In this document: one piece after another, positions 1 to 9,272 of the stretch
Numbering within the stretch: position 1 is the first letter of the stretch
Layout of the letters: each line of letters starts with the position of its first letter
From: Achromobacter veterisilvae
Lineage (GTDB): Bacteria; Pseudomonadota; Gammaproteobacteria; Burkholderiales; Burkholderiaceae_B
Direction: 5' to 3'
Assembly: GCF_900496975.1 (NCBI RefSeq)
Contig: NZ_UFQC01000041.1
Location: forward strand, 1-58,754
Length of the DNA stretch: 58,754 nt
Translations under genes and position numbers: made by a program
The notes under the pieces: generated by a model
Database searches by the model: none
Told to the model about the DNA's origin: nothing
Seen by the model: the letters and a program-made list of their open reading frames with translations, nothing else

Positions 1-335
1 CCCGCGTGCTGGTGATGGGCCTGACGTTCAAGGAGAACTGCCCGGACCTGCGCAACACCCGCATCGTGGACATCGTGAAGGAACTGGGCGATTACAACGT
101 GGCGGTCGACGTCTATGACCCGTGGGTGGACGGCGAAGAGGCCGTGCACGAATACGGCATCACGCCCGTGGCCGAACTCGAGGAAGGCAAGTACGACGCC
201 GTGATCCTGGGCGTGGCCCATCACCAATTCACGGAAATGGGCGCGGCCGGAATCCGCAAGCTGGGCAAGCCGGAACACATTCTTTATGACTTGAAGTACG
301 TGTTGTCGCCCGCCGAATCCGATCTGCGCCTGTAA
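1..335 (+). CDS. wbpO: UDP-N-acetylhexosamine 6-dehydrogenase, 3' part (WbpO/TviB type)
   Basis: This is the C-terminal end of a nucleotide-sugar dehydrogenase that begins before the window; codons are readable from base 3. The motif GLTFKENCPDLRNT followed by a region ending in YDLKYVL is the C-terminal UDP-binding domain of the UDP-glucose/GDP-mannose dehydrogenase family. Members oxidise C6 of UDP-GlcNAc or UDP-GalNAc to the uronic acid with two NAD+. Its stop codon is part of TAAGGAGG, the ribosome binding site of the next gene, a C4-epimerase, so the two are translationally linked. The WbpO/WbpP and TviB/TviC pairs of other bacteria have the same composition. Which hexosamine is oxidised cannot be told from this fragment. 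Confidence 0.85.
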   Translation, partial: RVLVMGLTFKENCPDLRNTRIVDIVKELGDYNVAVDVYDPWVDGEEAVHEYGITPVAELEEGKYDAVILGVAHHQFTEMGAAGIRKLGKPEHILYDLKYVLSPAESDLRL

Positions 336-347
336 GGAGGATGCCGC

Positions 348-1373
348 ATGAGCACGCGCTTCGAGACCCTGATGCTGGAACTTGCCGCGACGCCGCGCAA
401 GTGGCTGGTGACCGGCTGCGCCGGATTCATCGGTTCGAACCTGCTGGAGACCCTGCTGAAGCTGGGCCAGACCGTGACCGGCCTGGACAACTTCGCCACG
501 GGCCACCAGCACAACCTGGATGAAGTCCGCGGCGCGGTCACGCCCGAGCAATGGGCGCGCTTCACCTTCATCGAAGGCGACATCCGGGACCTGGAGGCTT
601 GCCGCCGGGCCGTGCAGGGCGCGGATTTCGTGCTGCACCAGGCGGCGCTGGGCTCGGTGCCGCGTTCGCTGAAAGACCCGATCACCACCAACGAGGTGAA
701 CATCGGCGGTTTCCTCAACATGCTGGTGGCGGCGCGCGACGCTGAAGTGAAGTCCTTCGTTTACGCGGCGTCCAGCTCCACCTACGGCGACCATCCCGCG
801 CTGCCCAAGGTCGAAGAGAACATCGGCAAGCCCTTGTCGCCGTACGCGGTGACCAAGTACGTCAACGAGCTGTACGCGGACGTGTTCGCGCGCTCGTACG
901 GCTTCGAGACCGTGGGCCTGCGCTACTTCAACGTGTTCGGCAAGCGCCAGGATCCCAACGGCGCCTACGCGGCGGTGATCCCCAAGTGGACGGCCGCGAT
1001 GATCCAGGGCGAAGACGTCACCATCAACGGCGACGGCGAGACCAGCCGCGACTTCTGCTTCGTGGACAACGCGGTGCAGGCCAACATCCTCGCGGCCCTG
1101 GCGCCGGCGGAAGGGCGCAACCAGGTCTACAACGTAGCGGTCAGCGGCCGCAGCACGCTGAACCAGTTGTTCGGCTTCCTGTTGCAGGCCCTGGGCAAGC
1201 AGGGCGTGCCCTACGCCAAGAAGCCGGTCTATGCCGATTTCCGTCCGGGCGACGTGCGCCATTCGCAGGCCGATGTCGGCAAGGCAAGCCGTTTGCTGGG
1301 CTACGCGCCGACGCACACCGTGCTGCAGGGCCTGGAAGTGGCAATGCCCTGGTACACGCAATTCCTGCGTTGA
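348..1373 (+). CDS. wbpP: UDP-N-acetylglucosamine C4-epimerase (WbpP/TviC type)
   Basis: This short-chain-dehydrogenase-type epimerase (341 aa, usual length for WbpP) interconverts UDP-GlcNAc and UDP-GalNAc, or their uronic acids, in the cytoplasm. The NAD-binding motif GCAGFIG is at residues 23-29, a serine cluster S142-S144 precedes TYG, and the catalytic Y166-x3-K170 lies in SPYAVTK. The phrase [20 protein letters not shown] is typical of the WbpP group. A full TAAGGAGG ribosome binding site (333-340) lies eight bases before the ATG. With the upstream dehydrogenase it should supply UDP-GalNAc/UDP-GalNAcA for the polysaccharide built by the downstream glycosyltransferases. Confidence 0.9.
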   Translation: MSTRFETLMLELAATPRKWLVTGCAGFIGSNLLETLLKLGQTVTGLDNFATGHQHNLDEVRGAVTPEQWARFTFIEGDIRDLEACRRAVQGADFVLHQAALGSVPRSLKDPITTNEVNIGGFLNMLVAARDAEVKSFVYAASSSTYGDHPALPKVEENIGKPLSPYAVTKYVNELYADVFARSYGFETVGLRYFNVFGKRQDPNGAYAAVIPKWTAAMIQGEDVTINGDGETSRDFCFVDNAVQANILAALAPAEGRNQVYNVAVSGRSTLNQLFGFLLQALGKQGVPYAKKPVYADFRPGDVRHSQADVGKASRLLGYAPTHTVLQGLEVAMPWYTQFLR

Positions 1374-1374
1374 T

Positions 1375-2724
1375 TTGAAAGCACTCGTCAGAAAACTCGG
1401 CAACATCCACCCGGACCATCAGCGCATTTTCAAGGGCGCGTTCCGGGTGGCCGTGTTCCTGCTGTTGGGCAAGGCCGCCGGCGCCATCAAGGAGATGGCG
1501 GTGGCGTACCGCTACGGCGTCAGCGACGCCGTGGACGCCTACCAGTTCACGATGACGATGGCCACCTGGCTGCCCGTCACGATTGTGGGCGTGCTGTCGG
1601 TGGTCCTGATTCCGGTGCTGGTGCGCCTGCGCCGCGCCGACGAAGCCGAAAGAAATCTGTTCATCGGCGAACTGCAGGGCTGGGTCGCCGCCGCCGGCCT
1701 CGCGCTGGCCCTGTTGACCTGGCTTGCCTGGCCGCAGGTGCTGGGCATGTTGGGGCAAGGCCTGTCGGCCCGCGTGGGCGAGATGACCGGCCAGTTGCTC
1801 GTCGCGTTCGCGCCCGTGTCGGCGCTGTTGCTCGTGGCAGGCATCAGCGCCGCCCGCCTGCGCGCGCAGGAGCGGCATGTCAACACCTTGCTGGACAGCG
1901 TGCCGGCCGTCGCCACGCTGGCCTGGGTCATGCTGGCGGCCAGCGCCGACGGCGTGGGGCCGCTGCTGTGGGGCACGCTGGTGGGCTACGCCATCCAGAC
2001 CGTCTGGCTCGCGTGGCTGGCGGCGCGCGCCGACGGCGGATTCTGGGGAGCGCCGCGCCTGTCGCTGCGCTCGCCGCACTGGCCCGAATTGATGAGCGCC
2101 GCCGGCGTCATGCTGATCGGACAGGTGGCCATGAGTTTCGTCGGGCCGCTGGACCAGTACGCCGCCGCCAACCTGGGCGCGAACGCCAACGCCACGCTGG
2201 GCTACGCCAGCAGGCTGCTGTCCCTGCTGCTGGGCATCGGCGCGGTATCGGTGGGCCGCGCGGCATTGCCCGTGCTGGCCGACGTGCAGGCCCGCGGCGA
2301 TACCGGACGCGCCCGCGCCATGGCGTTGAAATGGTCGGTGCTGATGCTGGCCGCGGGGGGCGTCGCGGTGGCCGTGGGCTGGGCGCTGGCGCCCTGGGGC
2401 GTGTCGGTGCTGTTCCAGCGCGGCGCCTTCACGGCCGAAAATACCCAGGCCGTCGCGCACGTGCTGCGCTGGGGTCTGTTGCAGTTGCCGTTCTATTTCG
2501 GCGTGCTGATCCTGGTGCAGTTGCTGGCCAGCCAGAACCGCTACCGTGTCATGGCGGCCATCGCGGTGGCCAATTTTGCGCTGAAAGCTGTGCTGAACAC
2601 CGTGCTGGCGCCCAAGATGGGCGCGGCCGGCATCATGCTGGCGACCAGCCTCATGTATGTGCTGTCCTTTGCGTGCTACCTGGCGGTGGCGTTGCGCAAG
2701 GCCGAACCCAAGGAGGCCGATTGA
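1375..2724 (+). CDS. MurJ/MviN-family lipid-linked oligosaccharide flippase
   Basis: This is a polytopic membrane protein of about 449 aa with some 12-14 hydrophobic segments. It resembles MurJ/MviN of the MOP exporter superfamily, which moves lipid-linked precursors across the inner membrane. Family features are an N-terminal GAFRVAVFLLLGKAAGAIKE, the segment YASRLLSLLLGIGAVSVGRA and the region LFQRGAFTAENT. I chose the TTG at 1375 because the frame is open further upstream only by running back into the epimerase gene, and this start lies one base after its stop. It abuts the next gene with no gap. Placed in a polysaccharide cluster it may act as the repeat-unit flippase (Wzx role) rather than as the cell's essential lipid II flippase; that is inference. 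Confidence 0.8.
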   Translation: MKALVRKLGNIHPDHQRIFKGAFRVAVFLLLGKAAGAIKEMAVAYRYGVSDAVDAYQFTMTMATWLPVTIVGVLSVVLIPVLVRLRRADEAERNLFIGELQGWVAAAGLALALLTWLAWPQVLGMLGQGLSARVGEMTGQLLVAFAPVSALLLVAGISAARLRAQERHVNTLLDSVPAVATLAWVMLAASADGVGPLLWGTLVGYAIQTVWLAWLAARADGGFWGAPRLSLRSPHWPELMSAAGVMLIGQVAMSFVGPLDQYAAANLGANANATLGYASRLLSLLLGIGAVSVGRAALPVLADVQARGDTGRARAMALKWSVLMLAAGGVAVAVGWALAPWGVSVLFQRGAFTAENTQAVAHVLRWGLLQLPFYFGVLILVQLLASQNRYRVMAAIAVANFALKAVLNTVLAPKMGAAGIMLATSLMYVLSFACYLAVALRKAEPKEAD

Positions 2725-3867
2725 ATGTCCCTGACCGATTCCGGCCGGCCCTTGCGCGTGCTGCTGTTCATCCATTCGCTGCACGGCGGCGGCGCTGAAC
2801 GGGTGGCGGCCGACCTGAGCGCGCACTGGGCCGGGATGGGGCGCGACGTCATGGTGGTGACGCAGGAAAGCGCCGAGGGCGATGTTTACGCGCTGCATCC
2901 GAAGGTGCGCCGCGAAGTGCTGCACACGGCGGGCGAAGGCGGCGGCCTGCGCGGCATCTGGAGCAATGTGCAGCGCGTGCGCGCGCTGCGCCGCGTGGTC
3001 CGGTCGTTCCGTCCCGACATCGTGCTGGGCATGATGACGACGGCGTCGGTGCTGTCCGTCCTGGCCTGCGCGGGCCTGTCCTGCCGGGTGATCGCGACGG
3101 AACACACGCATCCGCCCTCGCAGACCCTGTCGGGCTTCTGGCAGCGCCTGCGGCGCCTGACCTATCCGCGCGCGGCGAGCGTCGTGGCCCTGACCCGGGG
3201 CACCGCGGACTGGCTGGAGCGGCACGTGCCGGGCTGCCGGCTGGCCGTCATCCCCAATCCGGTGCACTATCCCCTGCCGCGAGCCGAGCCCATCCTGCCC
3301 CCGATCGCGGGCGGCGGCCGCAAGCGCCTGCTGGCGGTCGGCCGGCTGCATGCCGACAAAGGTTTCGACCTGCTGATCCAGGCTTACGCGCAACTGGCGG
3401 CATCGCATCCCGATTGGGACCTGGTCATCCTGGGCGAGGGCGACGAGCGCCGCGCGCTCGAGGCGCAGGTGCGCGAGGCCGGGCTGGAGTCCCGCGTCTT
3501 CATGCCCGGGCGCGCGGGCAACGTCGGCGACTGGTATGAAAGCGCCGATCTGTACGTGTTGACCTCGCGCTTCGAAGGCCTGTCCAATACCTTGCTGGAA
3601 TCCATGGCCAGCGGACTCGCCGCGGTCTCTTTCGATTGCGACACCGGCCCGCGCGAAATCGTGCGCGAAGGGGTCGACGGCGTGCTGGTCCGGCCCAACG
3701 GCGACGTGTCCGCGCTCGGCAAGGCGCTGGACGCCGTCATGGGCGACGAGGAACTGCGCCGCCGCATGGCGCAGGCGGCAATCGGCGTGCGCGACCGTTT
3801 TTCGGCCGCGCGCGTGCTGCGGAAATGGCAAGAACTTTTTGACGGCGTGCGCGGACAGGGCCGCTAG
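2725..3867 (+). CDS. Glycosyltransferase family 4 (first of four)
   Basis: This is a 380-aa GT-B retaining glycosyltransferase of family GT4. The N-terminal domain opens with LLFIHSLHGGGAERVAADL, the usual acceptor-side glycine loop. The donor domain has AVGRLHADKGFDLLIQA, and the EX7E catalytic motif spans E284 to E292 (EGLSNTLLE). It transfers a sugar from a nucleotide donor to a lipid-linked acceptor on the cytoplasmic face of the membrane. The ATG follows directly on the flippase stop codon, with AAGGAGG at 2710-2716 inside that gene. It is most similar in layout to the glycosyltransferase at 5849, suggesting a duplicated pair. Donor and acceptor cannot be predicted. Confidence 0.88.
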   Translation: MSLTDSGRPLRVLLFIHSLHGGGAERVAADLSAHWAGMGRDVMVVTQESAEGDVYALHPKVRREVLHTAGEGGGLRGIWSNVQRVRALRRVVRSFRPDIVLGMMTTASVLSVLACAGLSCRVIATEHTHPPSQTLSGFWQRLRRLTYPRAASVVALTRGTADWLERHVPGCRLAVIPNPVHYPLPRAEPILPPIAGGGRKRLLAVGRLHADKGFDLLIQAYAQLAASHPDWDLVILGEGDERRALEAQVREAGLESRVFMPGRAGNVGDWYESADLYVLTSRFEGLSNTLLESMASGLAAVSFDCDTGPREIVREGVDGVLVRPNGDVSALGKALDAVMGDEELRRRMAQAAIGVRDRFSAARVLRKWQELFDGVRGQGR

Positions 3868-3913
3868 GGCCCGTTCGGCGCGCCGTTGCTACGGTGACCA
3901 CGAGAACATCATC

Positions 3914-5845
3914 ATGTGCGGAATAGTCGGTATCTGGGGCCCCATCGGGAACAAGGCGCAAGTGCTGGCGGAAAGCTGCCGCCGCATCCGCCACCGCGGG
4001 CCCGACAGCAATGGCTTCTGGGAAGACGCCGGCGCCGAACTGGCGCTGGCCCACGTCCGCCTGGCGATCCTGGACCTGACCGAAGCCGGCCACCAGCCCA
4101 TGACGTCCGCCTGCGGCCGCTACGTCATGGTGTTCAACGGCGAGATCTACAACCACCTGGACATCCGCAAGCAGCTCGAACAATCGGCGCTGGCGCCGTC
4201 CTGGCGCGGCCATTCCGATACCGAGACGCTGCTGGCCGGGTTCACCGCGCTGGGCATCGAGGCCACGCTGCAGGCCGCGGTGGGCATGTTCGCCATCGCG
4301 CTCTGGGACCGCGCCTCGCGCAAGCTGGTGCTGGCGCGCGACCGCATGGGCGAGAAGCCGCTGTATTACGGCTATTCGGGCGCCGAACTGGTCTTCGCCT
4401 CCGAACTCAATGGCCTGATGCCCATTCCGGGTTTCGGGCGCGCGCTGAACCGCAACGCCCTGGCGTCGTTCATGCGGCACAACTACATTCCCGCGCCGCA
4501 ATCGATCTACGAAGGCATCGCCAAGCTGCCGCCGGGCACCTGGGTCGAGTTCACGGCCGACGATACCCGCAGCCGCCGCATGCCGGAGCCGCGCGTGTAC
4601 TGGTCCGCCCGCGAAGCCGCCGACACCGCCGCGCAGTCGCCGCTGTCGTTCGAGACGGACGCGCAGGCCGCGGACGCGCTGGAAGGCGTGCTGTCCAAGG
4701 CGGTCGGCGGCCAGATGCTGGCGGACGTGAGCCTGGGCGCGTTCCTGTCCGGCGGCATCGATTCGTCGACCATCGTCGCCCTGATGCAGGCGCAGAGTTC
4801 GCAGCCGGTGCGCACCTTCGCCATCGGCTTCCATGAAAAGGGCTACGACGAGGCGCAGCACGCCAAGGCGGTGGCCACGCATCTGGGCACCGACCACACC
4901 GAACTGTACGTGACGGCGGAAGACGCGCTGGCCGTGGTCCCCTCGCTTGCCGACACGTACGACGAGCCGTTCGCGGATTCATCGCAGATCCCGACCTCCC
5001 TGGTCACGCGCATGGCTCGCCAGCACGTCACGGTGGCGCTTTCCGGCGACGGCGGCGACGAGCTCTTCGGCGGCTATTCGCGCTATTTCCGCGTGAACAA
5101 CTGGTGGCACCAGTGCGAACGCGTCCCCGCCGTGCTGCGCAAGCCGGCCGGCGCCCTGCTCAGCGCGTCGGCGCTGCTGCCCGGACGCGGCGCCTGGCGC
5201 GGCAAGGTCGGCAAGCTGGGAGAGCTCCTGCGCGCCGACACGCGCGGCGAGTTCTACCGCCGTTTCGTGTCGTACTGGGCCGATCCGTCCAGCGTGGTGA
5301 AGGGCGGCGCGGAACCTGTCTCGGAGTTCGCGCGCGCCATGCAGGGGTCCACCTTCGAATCCATGATGAAGCTCGATACCGTGACCTACCTGCCGGACGA
5401 CATCCTGGTCAAGGTGGACCGCGCCGCCATGGCGGTCAGCCTGGAGACGCGCGTGCCGCTGATCGACCATCGCGTGTACGAGTTCGCCTGGAGCCTGCCG
5501 CACCAGTACAAGGTGCGCGGCGGCACGGGCAAGTGGCTGCTGCGCCAGGTGCTGCACCGCCACGTGCCGCAGTCTCTGGTGGACCGGCCCAAGCGCGGGT
5601 TCGCCGTGCCGCTGGCGGCCTGGCTGCGCGGCCCCCTGCGCGAATGGGCCGACTCGCTGCTGGATCCGGCGCGCCTGCGCCAGGAGGGCTGGTTCGAACC
5701 CGAGCCCATCCTGCGCAAATGGCGCGAGCACACGTCGGGGCACCGCAACTGGGACAGCCATCTCTGGGGCGTGCTGATGATGCAGGCCTGGCTGGACCGC
5801 TATCGCAACGGCAAGGACCAGGGAGGAACGGTTGGGAGCCTTTGA
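3914..5845 (+). CDS. asnB: Asparagine synthetase-like glutamine amidotransferase (WbpS-like candidate)
   Basis: This is a 643-aa class II glutamine amidotransferase fused to an ATP-pyrophosphatase domain. Cys2 of MCGIVGIWG is the glutaminase nucleophile, exposed after Met removal, which fixes the start at 3914 although the frame is open from 3839. RHRGPDSNGFW and the FNGEIYNH loop belong to the glutaminase half. The synthetase half carries the PP-loop LSGGIDSST (about residues 277-285) and SGDGGDELFGGY. The reaction amidates a carboxylate using glutamine and ATP. In a polysaccharide cluster that also makes a hexosamine uronic acid, the likely substrate is the uronic acid, giving a uronamide as proposed for WbpS. 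Free asparagine synthesis remains possible. No strong ribosome binding site is visible. Confidence 0.88.
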   Translation: MCGIVGIWGPIGNKAQVLAESCRRIRHRGPDSNGFWEDAGAELALAHVRLAILDLTEAGHQPMTSACGRYVMVFNGEIYNHLDIRKQLEQSALAPSWRGHSDTETLLAGFTALGIEATLQAAVGMFAIALWDRASRKLVLARDRMGEKPLYYGYSGAELVFASELNGLMPIPGFGRALNRNALASFMRHNYIPAPQSIYEGIAKLPPGTWVEFTADDTRSRRMPEPRVYWSAREAADTAAQSPLSFETDAQAADALEGVLSKAVGGQMLADVSLGAFLSGGIDSSTIVALMQAQSSQPVRTFAIGFHEKGYDEAQHAKAVATHLGTDHTELYVTAEDALAVVPSLADTYDEPFADSSQIPTSLVTRMARQHVTVALSGDGGDELFGGYSRYFRVNNWWHQCERVPAVLRKPAGALLSASALLPGRGAWRGKVGKLGELLRADTRGEFYRRFVSYWADPSSVVKGGAEPVSEFARAMQGSTFESMMKLDTVTYLPDDILVKVDRAAMAVSLETRVPLIDHRVYEFAWSLPHQYKVRGGTGKWLLRQVLHRHVPQSLVDRPKRGFAVPLAAWLRGPLREWADSLLDPARLRQEGWFEPEPILRKWREHTSGHRNWDSHLWGVLMMQAWLDRYRNGKDQGGTVGSL

Positions 5846-5848
5846 CGA

Positions 5849-6961
5849 ATGAAAATACTGATGCTGGTCAGTTCCATGCATGCGGGCGGCGCCGAGCGCG
5901 TCGCCGCGACGCTGGTCAACGCATGGGCGGAGCGCGGCGACACCGTCACCTTGACGCCGACCTATTCCTCCAAGGGCACCTGCTTCTACCCGCTCTCGGA
6001 CAAGGTCGAGCTGGCGTGGCTGGCGGATCTGTCGGGCACGCGCGCCTCGGGCGCCATGGCCGCGTTCAAGCGCCTTCTGACGCTGCGTCGGCATATCCGC
6101 GACACCCGGCCGGACGTCGTGGTGTCGTTCCTGACCAACGTCAACGTGGCCGCCATCCTGGCCACGCGGGGCCTGGGCGTTCCGCTCATCGTCTGCGAGC
6201 GCACGAACCCGGTGGCCGAGACCACCACGGGCACGGTGTGGCGCAAGCTGCGCAGCTTCCTGTACCCGTTCGCCGACATGGTGACGGTGCAGGCCGAGGA
6301 CACCGCGGGCCCGTTTTCGCGCCAGGTGCCCGGCATCAAGCGTCTGGCGGTCATTCCCAATCCCCTGCCCGCGCCTTTGCTGGACGCGCCGCGCGTGCGG
6401 CAGCGCGACGACGGGCCCCTCGAATTGCTCGCGATGGGGCGGCTGGTCACGGACAAGCAGTTCGACCTGCTGATCGACGTGTTCGCGCAGTTGGCGCCCG
6501 ACTTCCCGGACTGGAACCTGCGCATCTGGGGCGAAGGCCCGGAGCGCGGCGCGCTGAAGCAGCGGATCGAGCGCCTGGGCCTGCAGTCTCGGGTCAGCCT
6601 GCCGGGCCGCACCGAGACGCCCTGGGACGAACTGGCGCGCGGCCAGGCCTTCGTGCTGAGTTCGCTGGTGGAAGGCTTCCCCAACGTGCTGCTGGAAGCC
6701 ATGTCGCTGGGCCTGCCCTGCGTGGCGTTCGACTGCCCCAGCGGCCCGCGCGAAATGACGCGCGACGGCCAGGACGCGCTGTTGGCGCCCGCCGGCAACC
6801 GCGACGCCCTGCGGGATGCGCTGCGCCGGGTCATGGGCGACATTGCCCTGCGCGAGCAACTGGGCATGCGCGGCTCGATCGCCGTGCGGCAGCGCTATGC
6901 GCTGGCCAGCGTGCTGTCGGAATGGGACGAACTGTTCGAAGCGGTGAGGGAAGGGCGATGA
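5849..6961 (+). CDS. Glycosyltransferase family 4 (second)
   Basis: This is a 370-aa GT4 glycosyltransferase starting three bases after the amidotransferase stop. MKILMLVSSMHAGGAERVAA is the N-terminal glycine loop, LAMGRLVTDKQFDLLI begins the donor domain, and EX7E runs from E275 to E283 (EGFPNVLLE), followed by GLPCVAFDCPSGP. The late motif closely resembles that of the first glycosyltransferase (SFDCDTGPREIV), as expected for paralogues. It overlaps the next gene by the four bases ATGA, so translation is probably coupled. The cytoplasmic role is adding one residue to the undecaprenyl-linked repeat unit; sugar specificity is unknown. Confidence 0.88.
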   Translation: MKILMLVSSMHAGGAERVAATLVNAWAERGDTVTLTPTYSSKGTCFYPLSDKVELAWLADLSGTRASGAMAAFKRLLTLRRHIRDTRPDVVVSFLTNVNVAAILATRGLGVPLIVCERTNPVAETTTGTVWRKLRSFLYPFADMVTVQAEDTAGPFSRQVPGIKRLAVIPNPLPAPLLDAPRVRQRDDGPLELLAMGRLVTDKQFDLLIDVFAQLAPDFPDWNLRIWGEGPERGALKQRIERLGLQSRVSLPGRTETPWDELARGQAFVLSSLVEGFPNVLLEAMSLGLPCVAFDCPSGPREMTRDGQDALLAPAGNRDALRDALRRVMGDIALREQLGMRGSIAVRQRYALASVLSEWDELFEAVREGR

Positions 6962-8115
6962 GCGCCCGCGCGCTGCGTGTCCTGCACGTCATCACCGGCC
7001 TGGGGCAGGGGGGCGCGGAGTCGGTGCTGTTCCGCCTGGCCACGTATCCGGACGCGGGCGTGGAGCACACCGTCGTATCGCTGACCGACGAAGGCATTTA
7101 TGGCGAGCGCCTGCGCGCCGCCGGCGTGGCGGTGCATGCGCTGGGCATGAAGCGCGGGCGGGTCGGCCTGCGGGGCTTCATGGCCCTGCGCGGGCTGATC
7201 TCCCGGACCCGCCCCGACGCGGTGCAGACCTGGATGTACCACGCCGACCTGATCGGCGGCCTGGCGGCCCGGCTGGCGGGCGTGCGCGCCATCGCCTGGG
7301 GCATCCGCAATTCGGGCGAGCATCTTGAACGCAGCAGCCGGTCGGCGCGCCTGGTGCTGCGCGCGTGCGCGCTGCTGTCGGGCCGCGTGCCCAAGGCCAT
7401 CGTGTGCGCCGCGCAGAAGGCGGCGGAACGCCACGCGGACAAGGGCTACCGGCGCGAGCGGCTGGTGGTGATATCCAATGGCTACGACCTGTCGCGCTAC
7501 GCGCCCGACAACGCGGCGCGCGCGCGCATGCGCGCGCAGTGGGGCCTGGAGGGGGACGCGCCGGCTATCGGCTGCGTGGCCCGCTGGGATCCGCTCAAGG
7601 ACCACGCCAACCTGTTGCGGGCCGTCGCCGCGCTGGTGCGCGACGGCCGCGACGCCGGCCTGCGCTGCGTGCTGATCGGCCGGGGCATGACGGCGGAAAA
7701 TCCCGAACTGGGCGCCTTGATCGACCGCCTCGGCCTGCGCGACCGGCTGGTGCTGGCGGGTCCCAGCGACGACGTGCCCGCGGCGATGAACGGCCTGGAC
7801 CTGCACGTCCTGTCCAGTTGCGCGGAAGGCTTTCCCAACGTGGTCGCCGAGGCCATGGCCTGCGGCGTCTATTGCGTCGTGACGGACGTCGGCGACGCCG
7901 CCTACATCGTGGGCGATACCGGCGTGGTGGTGCCGCCCGAGCAGGCCGAGGCATTGGCGCGCGGCATCGAAACCGCCCTGCGCGAGGTGGCCGCGCGCGG
8001 CCGCGAACGCGCGGGCGAACCGGGTCGCGCCCGGGTGCTGGAGCATTTCGGCCTCGCGCGCATGGTGCAGGGCTATATCGCCGTGTGGCGCCGGATTTCG
8101 GGAGTCCAAGCATGA
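6958..8115 (+). CDS. Glycosyltransferase family 4 (third)
   Basis: This is a 385-aa GT4 glycosyltransferase. The start at 6958 overlaps the previous stop by four bases; the frame is open much further upstream only because of high GC. Landmarks are VLHVITGLGQGGAESVLFRL, the acceptor-domain phrase VQTWMYHADLIGGL typical of a subgroup common in O-antigen and exopolysaccharide clusters, the donor-domain CVARWDPLKDHANLL, and EX7E from E290 to E298 (EGFPNVVAE). It also overlaps the next gene by four bases. The specific linkage is not predictable from sequence alone. Confidence 0.88.
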   Translation: MSARALRVLHVITGLGQGGAESVLFRLATYPDAGVEHTVVSLTDEGIYGERLRAAGVAVHALGMKRGRVGLRGFMALRGLISRTRPDAVQTWMYHADLIGGLAARLAGVRAIAWGIRNSGEHLERSSRSARLVLRACALLSGRVPKAIVCAAQKAAERHADKGYRRERLVVISNGYDLSRYAPDNAARARMRAQWGLEGDAPAIGCVARWDPLKDHANLLRAVAALVRDGRDAGLRCVLIGRGMTAENPELGALIDRLGLRDRLVLAGPSDDVPAAMNGLDLHVLSSCAEGFPNVVAEAMACGVYCVVTDVGDAAYIVGDTGVVVPPEQAEALARGIETALREVAARGRERAGEPGRARVLEHFGLARMVQGYIAVWRRISGVQA

Positions 8116-9272
8116 GCGCCGGGCGCCGCCTGCTGTTCGTCGTCAACAACCCGGCGTTCTTCCTGTCGCATCGCGTGCCGGTGGCGCTGGCGGCGCAACG
8201 GGCCGGCTACGAGGTCCACGTCGCCACGATGGACGGGCCCGCCGTCGCCGACATCCAGGCGCTGGGCATGACGCATCACGCCATCCCGATGACGCGCAGC
8301 GGCAAGCATCCCTTGCAGGAACTGGGTACGCTGCTTGCCTTGATACGGCTGTTCCGCCGCGTGCGGCCGCGGATCGTGCACCTGGTCACGATCAAGCCCG
8401 TGCTCTACGGCGGCATCGCCGCGCGCCTGACCGGCGTGCCGGGCATGGTCGCGGCGATCTCCGGGCTGGGCTTTGTGTTCCTGTCCAATTCGCTCAAGAT
8501 GCGCCTGGTGCGGGCGGTGGTGGCGCGGCTGTACCGGCTGGCGCTCGGCCATCCCAACAGCCGCGTGATCTTCCAGAACGCCAGCGACCGCGATCTACTC
8601 AAGTCGCTGGGCGCCGTGCGCGACGCCCAGGTCGTGATGATCCGCGGGGCCGGGGTCGATCTGGACGCCTATCGGGCCTCGCCCGAGCCACCGGCGCCGC
8701 CCGTCGTCGTCACCATGGTGGCGCGCCTGCTGCGCGACAAGGGCGTGCAGGAGTTCGTCCAGGCGGCCCGGCTGCTGCGGGAGCGCGGGGTCTCCGTGAC
8801 GATGCAACTGGTGGGCGGCGTGGACGCCGGGAATCCCGCTTCGGCGACCCAGGAGGACGTGGACGCATGGCAGCGCGAAGGTTCCGTCCACGCGCTGGGC
8901 GAACGTTCGGACGTGGCCGAACTGTACGCGGCCTCGCACATCGCCGTGCTGCCGTCCTACCGCGAAGGGCTGCCCAAGTCCCTGATCGAAGCCGCGGCCT
9001 GCGCGCGGCCGGTCGTGACCACCGACGTGCCCGGCTGCCGCGACGCCATCGAACCGGGCGAGACCGGCGTGCTGGTGCCGGTGCGCGATGCGCGGGCGCT
9101 GGCCGACGCTATCGCCCGTTTGGCCGAGGACGCCCCGCTGCGGCAGGCGATGGGCGCGGCGGGCAGGGCGCTGGCCGAACGCGAGTTCGACGTCGAGCGG
9201 GTTGCGCGCATCCAGGTGGAACTCTATGATGAGCTTTCCCGAGTGTCAGACACCCGTACGGGACGGTCTTGA
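8112..9272 (+). CDS. Glycosyltransferase family 4 (fourth, PglA-like), C-terminus running into the repeat array
   Basis: This is a 386-aa GT4 protein. LLFVVNNPAFFLSHRVPVAL and HLVTIKPVLYGGIAARL match the PglA-like subgroup, whose known member adds GalNAc to a lipid-linked bacillosamine. The donor domain has MVARLLRDKGVQEFV and EX7E from E285 to E293 (EGLPKSLIE). The natural fold seems to end near VELYDELS. The last ten or so residues, RVSDTRTGRS, are encoded by the first copy of the GTGTCWGACAC repeat and its flank, so the original stop was probably displaced when the repeats arrived. It closes the plus-strand cluster and faces pgi. The given sugar is inferred only from the GalNAc-type enzymes upstream. 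Confidence 0.85.
   Translation: MSAGRRLLFVVNNPAFFLSHRVPVALAAQRAGYEVHVATMDGPAVADIQALGMTHHAIPMTRSGKHPLQELGTLLALIRLFRRVRPRIVHLVTIKPVLYGGIAARLTGVPGMVAAISGLGFVFLSNSLKMRLVRAVVARLYRLALGHPNSRVIFQNASDRDLLKSLGAVRDAQVVMIRGAGVDLDAYRASPEPPAPPVVVTMVARLLRDKGVQEFVQAARLLRERGVSVTMQLVGGVDAGNPASATQEDVDAWQREGSVHALGERSDVAELYAASHIAVLPSYREGLPKSLIEAAACARPVVTTDVPGCRDAIEPGETGVLVPVRDARALADAIARLAEDAPLRQAMGAAGRALAEREFDVERVARIQVELYDELSRVSDTRTGRS

Noticed and set aside
1141..3831. 896-codon open frame on the minus strand
   Set aside because: It is antisense to wbpP, the flippase and a glycosyltransferase, which have clear motifs. Its product is a low-complexity Ala/Arg/Gln/His string, a usual result of high GC.
4979..6859. 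626-codon minus-strand open frame
   Set aside because: It lies antisense to the amidotransferase and second glycosyltransferase and has no recognisable domain.
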